A DNA stretch of 42,821 nucleotides from a virus: IMG/VR virus record IMGVR_UViG_3300049445_000174, positions 1 to 42,821 of that record. One strand, written 5' to 3'. Shown piece after piece: positions 13,950-22,138 of this stretch (its first letter is position 1; every line of letters begins with the position of its first letter). Below the pieces are notes generated by a model. That model was not told the DNA's origin and did not search any database. It worked only from the letters and a program-made list of their open reading frames with translations. The position numbers were made by a program, and so were the translations under genes.

Positions 13950-14203
13950 TGTCGAACGTGCATGACGCCGAAGTCGACGCCCGGCACATGGCCTATGACG
14001 CTGCGGCGAGGGTGGCCGATCAGCTCCTCGCCAAAGGCCTGCCGCTGATCAAGTTCGACGCCTTCGATCTGGGCCGCCAGGCGGCGTTCGTGTTTGCCAT
14101 GCCGACCCCTGGTGAGTTCATCGAACGCTACGTCTGCAAGCTGCCGATGGCCGGGATCACCGCCGAAGCGGTCGAAGCGCAATATCGCCGGTTCGCGATC
14201 TGA
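13949..14203 (+). CDS. Tandem paralogue 3 of a small alpha/beta protein family
   Basis: An 84-residue protein from ATG 13949 (GGGAGG seven bases upstream). Its core ARVADQLLAKGLPLIKFDAFDLGRQAAFVFAMP matches those of the two preceding genes; the C-terminal AGITAEAVEAQYRRF helix is its own. The stop overlaps the next mini-gene ATG by one base. Function unknown; duplication followed by divergence suggests a multi-subunit or multi-specific role. Confidence 0.6.
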   Translation: MSNVHDAEVDARHMAYDAAARVADQLLAKGLPLIKFDAFDLGRQAAFVFAMPTPGEFIERYVCKLPMAGITAEAVEAQYRRFAI

Positions 14204-14340
14204 TGGCCGAGCGCGTCTGCCCCTTCAACGGAGGCCTACACCGGCGGCTGGTGACCCGCTGGGGGCAGTCGTGCCGGTTCTGTCACCGGACATGGGAATG
14301 GCGCGACAAGCGGCTGGTCGCGACGTGGCCCGATGACTGA
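14203..14340 (+). CDS. 45-residue zinc-knuckle-like mini-protein
   Basis: The ATG at 14203 shares a base with the previous stop, and the gene overlaps the portal start by eight bases. The peptide holds CPFNGG, then CRFCHRTW, giving three cysteines and a histidine in a knuckle-like arrangement, with a basic centre (HRRLVTRW). Coupling on both sides and the Cys pattern support it as real. Function unknown. Confidence 0.5.
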   Translation: MAERVCPFNGGLHRRLVTRWGQSCRFCHRTWEWRDKRLVATWPDD

Positions 14341-16447
14341 TGCCTTCACCCCGCCGACCGGCCCGCAGTTCGATGCGGAGCGCACCCCGGCTGAGGGTGA
14401 GAACGGCGACGACGCGCTGCTCGCCCGCTTCGACCAGTGGGATGTCGGGCTGCAGGCGCATTGGAGCAAGTGGCGCGAAGACGCGCGGTTTTGGTACGGG
14501 TTCGTCAGCGGCGACCAGTGGACCGATGCGGAACGCAGCCGCATGGAGGACGCCGAGAAGATCGCCGTCACCTTCAACCTGATCGGGCCGGTGGTCGACG
14601 CGGTGCAGGGCGCCGAGATCAACAATCGCCAGCAGCCGCAGTTCTACCCGCGCACGGTTGGCGACACCGGCGTCTCAGACGTGCTGACCCAAGGCGCCGA
14701 CTATGTGTCGGAAGGCTGCAACGGCGATCAGGAGGACAGTGAGGCGTTCTGGGATTGCTTGGTGTGCGGGCTCGGCTGGACCGAAACCCGGCCCGAGGTC
14801 GAGGGCGACGAGCTGGACCTGATCAAGGAGCGGGTCGACCCGCTGCAGCTTCTGGCCGACCCCGCGGCGCGCAAGCGGTGCTTGGAGGACAAGCGCTATG
14901 TGAAGCGCGAAATCCCCATGTCGGAGGACGAATTCGAGGCCTTCAAGGACGAGATCGGCAGGCCCGACATCGAAGGCCTCGGCGGGCAGCGGCTCGGCGA
15001 CGGCAAGCGGCTCACGGTGGTCAATCCGCGCCAGCGCTACACCCACGGTATGCTGGGCGAAGGCGACCAGGGCCAGGGTGATGTCACCTTGGTGTGCGAG
15101 TGGCAGTGGTGGGATTATGAGCCGGTCATCCTGGCCCCGGCGCCGTCCGCCACCGACCCCAACGTGGTTGCGCTCAAACAGCATACGCCCGACGAATTCG
15201 CCGCCTTGCAGCAACAGCACGCGATGCAAGGCCTGCCTGCGCCGAAGTCGTCCGCCAGCCGCCGCAAGGTCTACTACCGGGCCTTCGTCGGCGACGGGCA
15301 GGTGCTGTTCAAGGAAGAGCTGGCCGAAGGCGACTTCCGTTACAAGTGCATCACCGGCAAGCGCGACCGCAACGCCGGGACGTGGTTCGGCCTCGTCAAG
15401 CCGATGGTCGATCCTGGCCGCTTCGTGAACAAGCTCTACTCGGAAGTCCTGCACATCGTCAGGACCAACGCCAACGGCGGCATGGCGCTGGAAGAGGATG
15501 CCGTCGAGGACATCCGCAAGTTTGAAAGCACCTGGGCGGCCACCGACAAGATCACCTGGCTGAAGGCGGGCAGCCTCTCAGGCCCGCACGGCGCCAAGAT
15601 GCTGCCGAAGACCCCGCCACCGGTGCAGGCGGCGCTGTTTCAGCTCATGGAATTCGCCCGCGACATGGTGAAGGCCACCACTGGGGTGAACGAAGAGATT
15701 TTGGGCCTCGTGCAGCGTGAACAGGCCGGGGTCTTAGAGCAGCAGCGCAAGCAGGCGGCGTATGGCATCCTCAGCGCGTTTTTCGACGCCAAGCGCCGTT
15801 ACCAGCGCAACCAGGGCAAGCTGCTGCTCGGCCAGATGCGGGTCTACTTCCCGCCCGACAAGCTGGTGCGGATTGTCGACCAGGGCGCCGCCCAGTACGT
15901 GCCGGTGGCGCTGTCGCTCGACGCCGAGCAGTACGATGTGGTGGTCGACGAGGCCCCGGCGACGCCGGATCAGAAGGCCCGCATCATCGCCGTGCTGATG
16001 CCGCTCTTGCCACAGCTCCTGCAGGCCGAGCTGATCGGGCCGGAAACCCTCGCCGACATCATCCCCTACCTGCCGATCCCCGCGGTGGTCGCCAACAAGC
16101 TGGCCAACGACATCCGCGCGAAAGCCGCGCAGCCGCCCGACCCGAACGCCGTCGCCGCGCAGGCCGCCGAGCTGGCCAACAAGCAGGCTGACACCGGCCA
16201 GAAGCAGGCCGACGCGCAATACAAAAAGGCCAAGGCGTTCAAGGACATCACCGACGCCCACGCGTCGCATGTCGGTTTGGGCGTCGACTTCCTGCACGCG
16301 ACGCAGGAGGCCAACAATCCGAAGCCGCAGCTCAGCCGTCAGGTGCTGGCCGAGAAACCCATCGCTGGCTACACGCCGCCGCCGCAGGGCGCCGCCCCTG
16401 GACCCGGCCCGGCGCCGCTCGGCGCGCAACCCGGAGAAGGCGGATGA
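14333..16447 (+). CDS. Portal protein (P22-like)
   Basis: A 704-residue portal, the right size for the P22-like family. Typical segments are DARFWYGFVSGDQWTDAERSRMEDAEK, then FNLIGPVVDAVQGAEINNRQQPQFYPR near residues 80-110 and ATTGVNEEILGLVQREQAGVLEQQRKQ near 445-475. The C-terminal 120 residues are Ala/Gln/Lys-rich coiled coil (barrel-like) ending in a Pro/Gly tail. Twelve copies would form the DNA entry channel and the platform for the terminase and connector proteins. Confidence 0.88.
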   Translation: MTDAFTPPTGPQFDAERTPAEGENGDDALLARFDQWDVGLQAHWSKWREDARFWYGFVSGDQWTDAERSRMEDAEKIAVTFNLIGPVVDAVQGAEINNRQQPQFYPRTVGDTGVSDVLTQGADYVSEGCNGDQEDSEAFWDCLVCGLGWTETRPEVEGDELDLIKERVDPLQLLADPAARKRCLEDKRYVKREIPMSEDEFEAFKDEIGRPDIEGLGGQRLGDGKRLTVVNPRQRYTHGMLGEGDQGQGDVTLVCEWQWWDYEPVILAPAPSATDPNVVALKQHTPDEFAALQQQHAMQGLPAPKSSASRRKVYYRAFVGDGQVLFKEELAEGDFRYKCITGKRDRNAGTWFGLVKPMVDPGRFVNKLYSEVLHIVRTNANGGMALEEDAVEDIRKFESTWAATDKITWLKAGSLSGPHGAKMLPKTPPPVQAALFQLMEFARDMVKATTGVNEEILGLVQREQAGVLEQQRKQAAYGILSAFFDAKRRYQRNQGKLLLGQMRVYFPPDKLVRIVDQGAAQYVPVALSLDAEQYDVVVDEAPATPDQKARIIAVLMPLLPQLLQAELIGPETLADIIPYLPIPAVVANKLANDIRAKAAQPPDPNAVAAQAAELANKQADTGQKQADAQYKKAKAFKDITDAHASHVGLGVDFLHATQEANNPKPQLSRQVLAEKPIAGYTPPPQGAAPGPGPAPLGAQPGEGG

Positions 16448-16743
16448 TCACCGCAGGCGACCCTCGGCTGCAGCAGGCCCAGCAGCAGCACGCCGCTGCG
16501 ATGCAGCGCGAGCCGCACCTCGCGAACGCCGCTGACGTTCAGGCGCAGAACCGGCTGAGCGACGTTGACCCCTACCTGATCGAACGGGCGGCTGAGCGGG
16601 CGGCGCAGCAGCGGGGCGCAGCGCTCGGTGGTGCGATCCAGCTCGCACAGCTCCATGACGCCAGCGGCGACCCGCCGACCACGGCCAGCGTGCTGGCCTC
16701 GGCGCGGGCCTTCCACGATTTCCTGAGAGGCGACCATGAGTGA
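16444..16743 (+). CDS. Hypothetical protein, 99 aa, between portal and scaffold
   Basis: The start overlaps the portal stop (ATGA) and the stop overlaps the scaffold start by eight bases. The product is rich in Gln and Ala, mostly helical (LQQAQQQHAAAMQRE, IERAAERAAQQRGAAL), without a known domain. Position suggests a minor head-assembly protein, but nothing in the sequence proves it. Confidence 0.55.
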   Translation: MITAGDPRLQQAQQQHAAAMQREPHLANAADVQAQNRLSDVDPYLIERAAERAAQQRGAALGGAIQLAQLHDASGDPPTTASVLASARAFHDFLRGDHE

Positions 16744-17608
16744 AGCTCCCGACACCGCCGATCCCGGCGAAGGCGAACACGAAGAGGCCCCCGAAACCGA
16801 ACGCGAAGGTGGCGGCGATGGCGATGAACAGGGTGCTGATGACGGTGAAGAGGACGGTGAGCGAAAGCCCGCCGCGAAGGCCGAGGACTGGGAAAAGCGC
16901 GCCCACAATCAGGCTGGCCGGGCGGCGCGCGAACGCTCGCGCCGGGTCGCGGCTGAGAAGCGCGCCGCCGATCTGGAAACCCGGCTAGAGCGTGTCGAGC
17001 GCTCGGCGGGCGGGCAGGACGCCGACGAGCTGTTGGAGCTGATCGCCGCCTTGCCCGACAGCGAAGACGATCCGGTCGGCGACATCGCCGCCGTCAAGCG
17101 CGCCCTGAAGATGTTCCGCGCCCGTCAGGTGGCCGAGGTCGAGCAGACCGGTCAGCAGCGCCAGATCGAGCGGCAGATCGACGCTCTGCGCGGCGCGATG
17201 AGCGACGCCGAGAACGATTTTTCGGGTGATCACCCGGATTACCACGACGCTGCCAGCTTCTATCGCCGCGCGCGCGTCGAAGAGCTGCAGGAGGCGGGCT
17301 ACTCCGGCGCCTTCCTGCAGCGCAAGCTGGCCGACGACCTGTTCGGCGTGGTGCGGATGGCGATTGAGGCCAATCTGGACCCCGCCGAGCGGGTTTATTC
17401 GCTCGCCAAGCGCCGTGGCTTCAAGGCGGGCGGCAAGCTTGCCGATGCGAAACTTGAGGCGCTTCGCCGGGGGACGGAGAGCGGGGCTAGGCCCCAGTCG
17501 CGGGCGGTCGGCGGCGTGCTGAGCTGGGGGGATGTGGCGAAGCTCGACGGCGCCGCCCGCGACAAGGCGTGGGCCAAGCTCAGGGAGCGCGAGAAGGTTT
17601 CGAAATGA
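16736..17608 (+). CDS. Scaffolding protein
   Basis: A 290-residue, highly charged, helical protein lying between portal and capsid genes, as scaffolds do. Residues 1-50 are a Glu/Asp/Gly-rich acidic tail; residues 50-145 are long coiled coil (RAARERSRRVAAEKRAADLETRLERVE; the next stretch includes RQIERQIDALRGAM). The C-terminus is basic (WAKLREREKVSK), the usual coat-binding end. It would direct procapsid assembly and then leave. The call rests on composition and position. Confidence 0.75.
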   Translation: MSEAPDTADPGEGEHEEAPETEREGGGDGDEQGADDGEEDGERKPAAKAEDWEKRAHNQAGRAARERSRRVAAEKRAADLETRLERVERSAGGQDADELLELIAALPDSEDDPVGDIAAVKRALKMFRARQVAEVEQTGQQRQIERQIDALRGAMSDAENDFSGDHPDYHDAASFYRRARVEELQEAGYSGAFLQRKLADDLFGVVRMAIEANLDPAERVYSLAKRRGFKAGGKLADAKLEALRRGTESGARPQSRAVGGVLSWGDVAKLDGAARDKAWAKLREREKVSK

Positions 17609-18102
17609 CCGGCTGCGGGTTTGAAATCGCCCTGCGGTTCCCAGACCCGCTGGTGGTCGAGCATCATGTGCGCGTTTGTGAACCCCTGCCCGAGCCGACC
17701 GGGGCGGTGTGGGTGTCTGCGACCTTCGGCGGCGTCACCGTAACCGCGAAAGGGCCGAGCATGGCCTATACCCTTCCTGTCGGGCTGCAGGTGCAGCTCA
17801 AGGTCGAATTCCTCGACGCCGCAGGCAACCACGCCAAGGTCGACGGCGACCCGATGTGGTCTTCGTCCAACCCCGACATCTGTTCCGTCGCCGCCGAACC
17901 GGGGAACCCCTATCTGGCGCACCTGCTAGGCGTCGACATCGGCGCCGCGCAGGTGATCGTGGAGGCCGACGCCGATCTGGGCGATGGCGTGCGCGAAGTC
18001 GTCTGCACCCTGGATGTCAACATCGTCGCGGGCGAGGCGGTGATCGGGGTCATCACCCCGTCCGGCGAACCGGCCCCGCCGTCACCGGGTGGCCCTGGCT
18101 AG
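17605..18102 (+). CDS. Ig-like-domain virion protein
   Basis: A 165-residue protein starting at ATG 17605, overlapping the scaffold stop by four bases. It is beta-rich and contains a bacterial Ig-like (BIG2-type) pattern: YTLPVGLQVQLKVEFLDAAGN, then MWSSSNPDICSVA and VIVEADADLG. Such domains decorate phage heads or tails and can bind cell-surface sugars weakly. The C-terminus ends in a Pro/Ser/Gly tail. It is probably a surface accessory protein; no cognate partner can be named. Confidence 0.6.
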   Translation: MTGCGFEIALRFPDPLVVEHHVRVCEPLPEPTGAVWVSATFGGVTVTAKGPSMAYTLPVGLQVQLKVEFLDAAGNHAKVDGDPMWSSSNPDICSVAAEPGNPYLAHLLGVDIGAAQVIVEADADLGDGVREVVCTLDVNIVAGEAVIGVITPSGEPAPPSPGGPG

Positions 18103-18113
18103 GAGGCTGCGCC

Positions 18114-18284
18114 ATGACACTCTTGGTGTTCGCCCTGGTGGTGCTGATCGTCGCAGGCATCGTCTGCGCGATCATCTACCAAATCCCGTTCCCGCCGCCG
18201 ATCCTATGGCTGCGCTGGGCGCTGCCCTGCGTGGTGCTGCTGATTGCCTTGATCCTGATCCTGCAGCGGATGGGTGCGGTCTAG
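18114..18284 (+). CDS. Small two-span membrane protein, 56 aa
   Basis: AGGAGG precedes ATG 18114. Two hydrophobic segments, LLVFALVVLIVAGIVCAIIY and LPCVVLLIALILILQ, are joined by a Pro-rich turn (QIPFPPP). The shape resembles the small Thivi_2564-type membrane proteins seen in alphaproteobacterial phages, whose function is not known; a holin role is possible but it sits among head genes. A strong terminator follows at once. Confidence 0.65.
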   Translation: MTLLVFALVVLIVAGIVCAIIYQIPFPPPILWLRWALPCVVLLIALILILQRMGAV

Positions 18285-18293
18285 GGGCAAGAC

Positions 18294-18336
18294 GCCCGGC
18301 GCCAGCGTCGGGGGGGACTTCAGGGCGCCGGGCTTT
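18294..18336 (+). terminator. Rho-independent terminator before the capsid gene
   Basis: GCCCGGCGCC (18294-18303) pairs perfectly with GGCGCCGGGC (18324-18333) over a 20-base loop and is followed by TTTG. It lies 10 bases after the small membrane protein stop, so the capsid gene likely has its own promoter. Confidence 0.7.
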
Positions 18337-18717
18337 GTCGGCGGGCGTCGGAGGCTGGACCGCGCAGGGACGCCTGCCGCTTGCCCGGTTTTTATGCGCT
18401 CAAGCCGGGGCGACTTGCAACAGGGGCGCGAGATCACCTATCTGTGTCCGGCGCGGCTCAACACGTCCGCGCTTCCATAGCTCAACTTCGCCCGCCCGCC
18501 CCGCGCGCCGCCCTAAGAGGGTGGTTCATCGCCAGGCGGGCGGTGCTTTTCAGTTCCCTTGACGCCTGACGCGCACGCTCGCACGCCCCGACCCTGCGCT
18601 ACGGCGCTGACCGGCTGGCCCCCGTGATCGGGCCACAGCCGCTGGGGGCGTAAGCCCAGCCTCGGGAACCGCCACGTCAGGCGCGGTGAACAACCTTCAC
18701 CCACGGCGAGGCCCCCC
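18337..18717 (+). promoter_or_regulatory. Long structured leader of the capsid gene, with candidate promoter
   Basis: This 380-bp stretch has no gene. A possible promoter is TTGCAA (18415-18420) with TATCTG (18439-18444) at 18-bp spacing. A second hairpin with GGCGGGCG-GTGC-TTTT lies near 18490-18550. The last 150 bases are enclosed by a perfect 9-bp pair CGCCTGACG (18563-18571) / CGTCAGGCG (18675-18683) with further stem-loops inside. If the promoter is right, the capsid mRNA carries a leader of about 270 bases, unusual for a phage. Confidence 0.5.
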
Positions 18718-19788
18718 ATGGCCACTACCCAGTACGGCGTGAACGCGCCCGAGGCCGTCAAACTGTGGCGGTCGCAACTGGCCCGCGAAGCTCTCAAGGC
18801 GACGTGGATACAGAAGTTCATCGGCGACAGCTCCGACAGCATCATTCAGGTGTTCGGCGAGACCGGCAAAGACAGTGGCGACCGCGTGACGGTCACCCTG
18901 CGGATGCAGCTCACCGGCGACGGTGTGTCCGGCGACGGCACCCTTGAGGGCAACGAAGAGCCGCTGACCACCTACACCGACAACCTGTTCATCGACCAAC
19001 TGCGCCACGCAGTGCGCAGCGGCGGCAAGATGACCGAGCAGCGCATCCCCTGGTCGGTGCGCGAGGAAAGCATGCTTGGCCTCAAGGACTGGTGGGCCGG
19101 GCGCCTCGATACGGCATTCATGAACCAGCTCGCGGGCTACACGCCCGTGACCGACCCGAAGTTCACCGGCATGAACGCGGTGATCGGGGCTGACGCCAAC
19201 CACATCACCCGCCCGAACGGCAAGGCCACCGACGAGCTGCTGATCGCGGGCGATGAAATGTCCCTGGCGCTGATCGACAAGCTGGTGGAGAGCGCCAAGC
19301 TCGGCTCGACCACCGGCGTTGGCCCGGCCATCCGCCCGATCAATGTCGACGGCGACGACCGCTACGTGGTGGTGATGCACACCAAGCAGGTGACGCAACT
19401 GCGCACCGCGGTGGGCGCCGGGTCCTGGCTCGACATCCAGAAGGCCGCGATGACCGGCGACGGGTCGAACAACAACCCGATCATGACCGGCGCGCTCGGC
19501 ATGTATAACGGCGCCGTCCTGCACGAGAGCACCCGTATTCCGAACGGGGTCAACTCGACCACCGGCGTGCCCGTGGTCACCGCAAGACGCGCCCTGCTGC
19601 TGGGCGCGCAAGCTGGCGCTATTGGCTTCGGTCAAGGCCAGTCGTTCAAGAATTTCGACTGGAACGAAGAGCTGTTCGACTACGGCAACCAGCTCGGCGT
19701 TGAAGCCGGACTGATCCATGGCCTCAAAAAGCTGAGATTTAACGCCCAAGACTTCGGCGTGATCGTCGGCGCTACTTTCACGTCCTAG
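18718..19788 (+). CDS. Major capsid protein (N4-gp56 / DUF4043 type)
   Basis: A 356-residue major head protein. It matches the N4-gp56 family: an N-terminal EAVKLWRSQLAREALKATWIQKFIGDSSDSIIQV, then VTLRMQLTGDGVSGDGTLEGNEEPLTTY near residues 60-90 and the conserved MTEQRIPWSVREES. The C-terminal AGAIGFGQGQSFKNFDWNEELFDYGNQLGVEAG segment is also typical, as is the final GVIVG strand. It forms the icosahedral shell with an HK97-like fold. It stands alone behind a terminator and a long leader, which fits very high expression. Confidence 0.9.
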   Translation: MATTQYGVNAPEAVKLWRSQLAREALKATWIQKFIGDSSDSIIQVFGETGKDSGDRVTVTLRMQLTGDGVSGDGTLEGNEEPLTTYTDNLFIDQLRHAVRSGGKMTEQRIPWSVREESMLGLKDWWAGRLDTAFMNQLAGYTPVTDPKFTGMNAVIGADANHITRPNGKATDELLIAGDEMSLALIDKLVESAKLGSTTGVGPAIRPINVDGDDRYVVVMHTKQVTQLRTAVGAGSWLDIQKAAMTGDGSNNNPIMTGALGMYNGAVLHESTRIPNGVNSTTGVPVVTARRALLLGAQAGAIGFGQGQSFKNFDWNEELFDYGNQLGVEAGLIHGLKKLRFNAQDFGVIVGATFTS

Positions 19789-19797
19789 GAGGGTCCG

Positions 19798-20172
19798 ATG
19801 GCTCAAGGTGGTCGGAAGACCCAACTTCAAGTCATCCACGAGATCAGCCAACAGTTCGGCTTCGGTCAGGTGGCGGGCGTGCTCGGCGTGATCCCGGCAG
19901 GCGCCCTGCTCGGGACCACCCACCTGAACGTGTCGCAGGCGTGGAACAGCACCACCAACACCATCGCCATCGGCACCACCCCTGGCGGTGCGCAAATCCT
20001 CGCCGCCACCGACTTGAAGACCCTGGCGCGCACCGACACGCCGGTTCCAGTCGCGGCGCAGGGGCCGTTCGCGGTCGACACCCCGATCTACGCGACCATC
20101 GCGGCGACCGGCGCGGCGGCGACCGCTGGCGTGGCGACGGTGTGGATCGACTATCTGGCCGCGCCGGGTTGA
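19798..20172 (+). CDS. Putative head decoration or minor structural protein, 124 aa
   Basis: It starts nine bases after the capsid stop with AGGAGGG as ribosome site. The product is beta-rich, with many Ala/Thr/Gly and no charged clusters (IPAGALLGTTHLNVSQAWN, TIAIGTTPGGAQILAATDLKT). Size, composition and place directly after the capsid suit a head-stabilising decoration protein, but I recognise no specific family. Confidence 0.55.
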   Translation: MAQGGRKTQLQVIHEISQQFGFGQVAGVLGVIPAGALLGTTHLNVSQAWNSTTNTIAIGTTPGGAQILAATDLKTLARTDTPVPVAAQGPFAVDTPIYATIAATGAAATAGVATVWIDYLAAPG

Positions 20173-20185
20173 TCGGAGGCGCTGT

Positions 20186-20443
20186 ATGCCGATCCAAGGC
20201 CCGTATGCGCCGCGCCTGCCGATGCCCCAGACAGACCCGCTGGTCGCCGGTGGCGGTGACCAAGGCGGCGGCAGCGGCGGTCTGCTTGGCGGGCTGACCC
20301 CTGGTGGCCCGATGTCGGGGCTGGGGCTGGTCGGCGCGGCGCTAGGGGGTCAGGGCGGCGGTCAGGGCCTCAGCGGCGCGCTGTCAAGCGGGCTCGGCGG
20401 GATCGCCGGGATGGGGCTTGCGAACCTGTTTCGCAAGAAGTGA
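20186..20443 (+). CDS. Glycine-rich small protein, 85 aa
   Basis: GGAGG lies upstream of ATG 20186. More than half of the central part is Gly/Ser/Leu (GGGSGGLLGGLTPGGPMSGLG), ending in a mildly hydrophobic helix and a basic tip LFRKK. It may be a minor virion protein or associate with membrane during ejection. There is no known family. Confidence 0.5.
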   Translation: MPIQGPYAPRLPMPQTDPLVAGGGDQGGGSGGLLGGLTPGGPMSGLGLVGAALGGQGGGQGLSGALSSGLGGIAGMGLANLFRKK

Positions 20444-20449
20444 GCGCGC

Positions 20450-21079
20450 ATGGCCACGCTCGGCGACCTGAAAGCCCGGATCATCAGCGAGACGCTGCGC
20501 GACGACTTGGCCGACGATCTGGCGGCGCAGCTCAGCAATACGATCAACAAGGCCATCGACACCTTCGCCAACGAGCCATTCTGGTTCAACGAAACGCGCG
20601 CCAACAGCACCATGGTGATCGGCGCGCAGATGCAGCCGATCCCGCTGGGCTGGCGCAAGATCGAAGACCTGTTCGCGGTGATCGGCGCCGTTCGCTACGG
20701 GATGCGGCTGCGCCAGCTCGGCGAGATTGAAAGCCTGTATTCCGTGCCGATGGTCGGCCAGCCGACCGACTACGCCGTGTTGGGCGAGAACGTCTACCTC
20801 TGGCCGACCCCGAACACCGCCTATCCGATGATCTGGAACCTGATCAGCGACGTGATCCCGCCGCTGGTTTTCGACACCGACGCGAACGCCTGGACAAACC
20901 AGGGCCAGGACCTGATCTGCGCCCAGTCGAAGCTGCGGCTCTATCGCGACTACCTGTCGGCGAACCTGCAGGACCCCCGCATCATCGCGGCCAAGAACCA
21001 GGTCGATGAGGCCTATGAGAACCTGCGCAGCGAAAGCACCCGCAAGGTGACCACGGGCCGGGTGATGGCAGGATGGTGA
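20450..21079 (+). CDS. Head-tail connector / adaptor protein (P22 gp4-like)
   Basis: A 209-residue protein placed after the capsid genes, of the P22 gp4/SU10 adaptor type. The helical N-terminus LGDLKARIISETLRDDLADDLAAQLSNTINKAIDTFANEPFWFNE, the strand block YAVLGENVYLWPTPNTAYPMIWN and the C-terminal helix AKNQVDEAYENLRSESTRKV are typical. It would bind the portal as a ring and form the seat for the tail hub. Confidence 0.75.
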   Translation: MATLGDLKARIISETLRDDLADDLAAQLSNTINKAIDTFANEPFWFNETRANSTMVIGAQMQPIPLGWRKIEDLFAVIGAVRYGMRLRQLGEIESLYSVPMVGQPTDYAVLGENVYLWPTPNTAYPMIWNLISDVIPPLVFDTDANAWTNQGQDLICAQSKLRLYRDYLSANLQDPRIIAAKNQVDEAYENLRSESTRKVTTGRVMAGW

Positions 21080-21336
21080 AGGTTGCCCACGCCTTTCCAG
21101 CGCCCCTGGTCGAACCTGCCGCGCCGCCGTGGGCGCAGCGGTTCGCTCTGCGGCTAGAGCAGCATTTCAAGCCGCTGTTCCCTGCCGAGCCGATCAACGT
21201 CTGGGCGGTCACGAAGGCCGAGCTGCCGCCGCCCGCCGATTGGCGCGGCTGCATGGTGATCGTCAGCGATCAGGCCTGCCTCGCCGTGTCGGACGGCGCG
21301 AGCTGGCAGAAAATCGCCTTTGGAGGACCTGTCTAA
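21073..21336 (+). CDS. Small virion-associated protein, 87 aa
   Basis: The start overlaps the adaptor stop by seven bases. The C-terminal half (GCMVIVSDQACLAVSDGASWQKIAF) has the beta-strand pattern found in small phage proteins located between adaptor and fibre genes, which often sit at fibre or trimer ends. The N-terminal half is Pro/Ala-rich with a LRLEQHFKPLFP helix. Function not established. Confidence 0.5.
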   Translation: MVKVAHAFPAPLVEPAAPPWAQRFALRLEQHFKPLFPAEPINVWAVTKAELPPPADWRGCMVIVSDQACLAVSDGASWQKIAFGGPV

Positions 21337-21337
21337 A

Positions 21338-21484
21338 ATGCCGCTCAACAAATCCGGCTCCAAAGGGGCCTTCAAGTCGAACATCCGCACCGAAGTGAAG
21401 GCCGGAAAGCCGGTCAAGCAAGCCGTCGCCATCGCCTACGCCACCCAGCGGCGCGGCCAGGGCAAGGGAGGCCGCAAGCGCTAG
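21338..21484 (+). CDS. 48-residue basic protein (DUF6496-like)
   Basis: The ATG at 21338 follows TGGAGG. The peptide NKSGSKGAFKSNIRTEVKAG followed by KPVKQAVAIAYATQRR matches a widespread family of very small, basic phage proteins with the KPxKQAVAIAYA signature, of unknown role; the charge suggests DNA or RNA contact. The gene is complete and tightly spaced with its neighbours, three bases before the fibre start. Confidence 0.75.
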   Translation: MPLNKSGSKGAFKSNIRTEVKAGKPVKQAVAIAYATQRRGQGKGGRKR

Positions 21485-21487
21485 CTC

Positions 21488-22129
21488 ATGCCGTCGTCCT
21501 ACACCCTCAGCCTGCGGCTGACCCTGCAGGCCACCGGTGAGAACAACAACACCTGGGGTGTGATCCTCAACCAGGGTGTGTTCGGGCTGGTGGATTACGC
21601 CATCGCCGGGGGCCGCGCGGTCGGGCGCCGCGGGGCGGAGACCCTGACCACCGCGCTGGGCGCGACCGACGAGGCGCGCGCGGCGTTCCTCGATGTGACC
21701 AGCGGGGCGGGCGGCCAAATCGTCATCCCGGCCACCTCGCAACCCTATTTCGTGCGCAATGCCAGCACCGGTCAGGTGTCGGTCACGGCGGGCGGGGCGG
21801 TGAACGCCCTGTTCGGGGTCGGCGACGCGGGGCCGCTGTTCTCAGACGGCGCCAACGTCTATCCGCTGATGCTGGCGGGCAAGCCGATTGGCCAGTTCAT
21901 CACCGATGCCGACCAGGCGGTGATCAACTATGTGAATTTGGCGATCTCCGGGGCGTCGGTCAGCCTGCCGCCTGCGACCGGGAACCTCGGCAAAACGCTG
22001 ATCGTGCGCCTGTCGCCGACGCTTGAGGCGTGGGTTCCCGATTTCATCCAGACCAGTGACGTGCAGGGCCTCGCCGCGCAGCTCGCGGCCAATCAGGACT
22101 TCGCCGTGGCGATGGCGCTCACCCTTTAG
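21488..22129 (+). CDS. Tail fibre / tail-attached structural protein
   Basis: A 213-residue protein opening with SYTLSLRLTLQATGENNNTWGVILNQ, an N-terminal segment found on fibre-like proteins of many podoviruses and marine phages, where it anchors to the tail. The middle is beta-rich (GGQIVIPATSQPYFVRNAS) and the C-terminal part has short helices. No receptor-binding tip is recognisable, so it may be an adaptor to the following proteins. Confidence 0.6.
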   Translation: MPSSYTLSLRLTLQATGENNNTWGVILNQGVFGLVDYAIAGGRAVGRRGAETLTTALGATDEARAAFLDVTSGAGGQIVIPATSQPYFVRNASTGQVSVTAGGAVNALFGVGDAGPLFSDGANVYPLMLAGKPIGQFITDADQAVINYVNLAISGASVSLPPATGNLGKTLIVRLSPTLEAWVPDFIQTSDVQGLAAQLAANQDFAVAMALTL

Positions 22130-22138
22130 GAGACGATC

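Noticed and set aside
18697-19995. 432-codon leftward frame
   Set aside because: Antisense shadow of the major capsid gene; no domain pattern.
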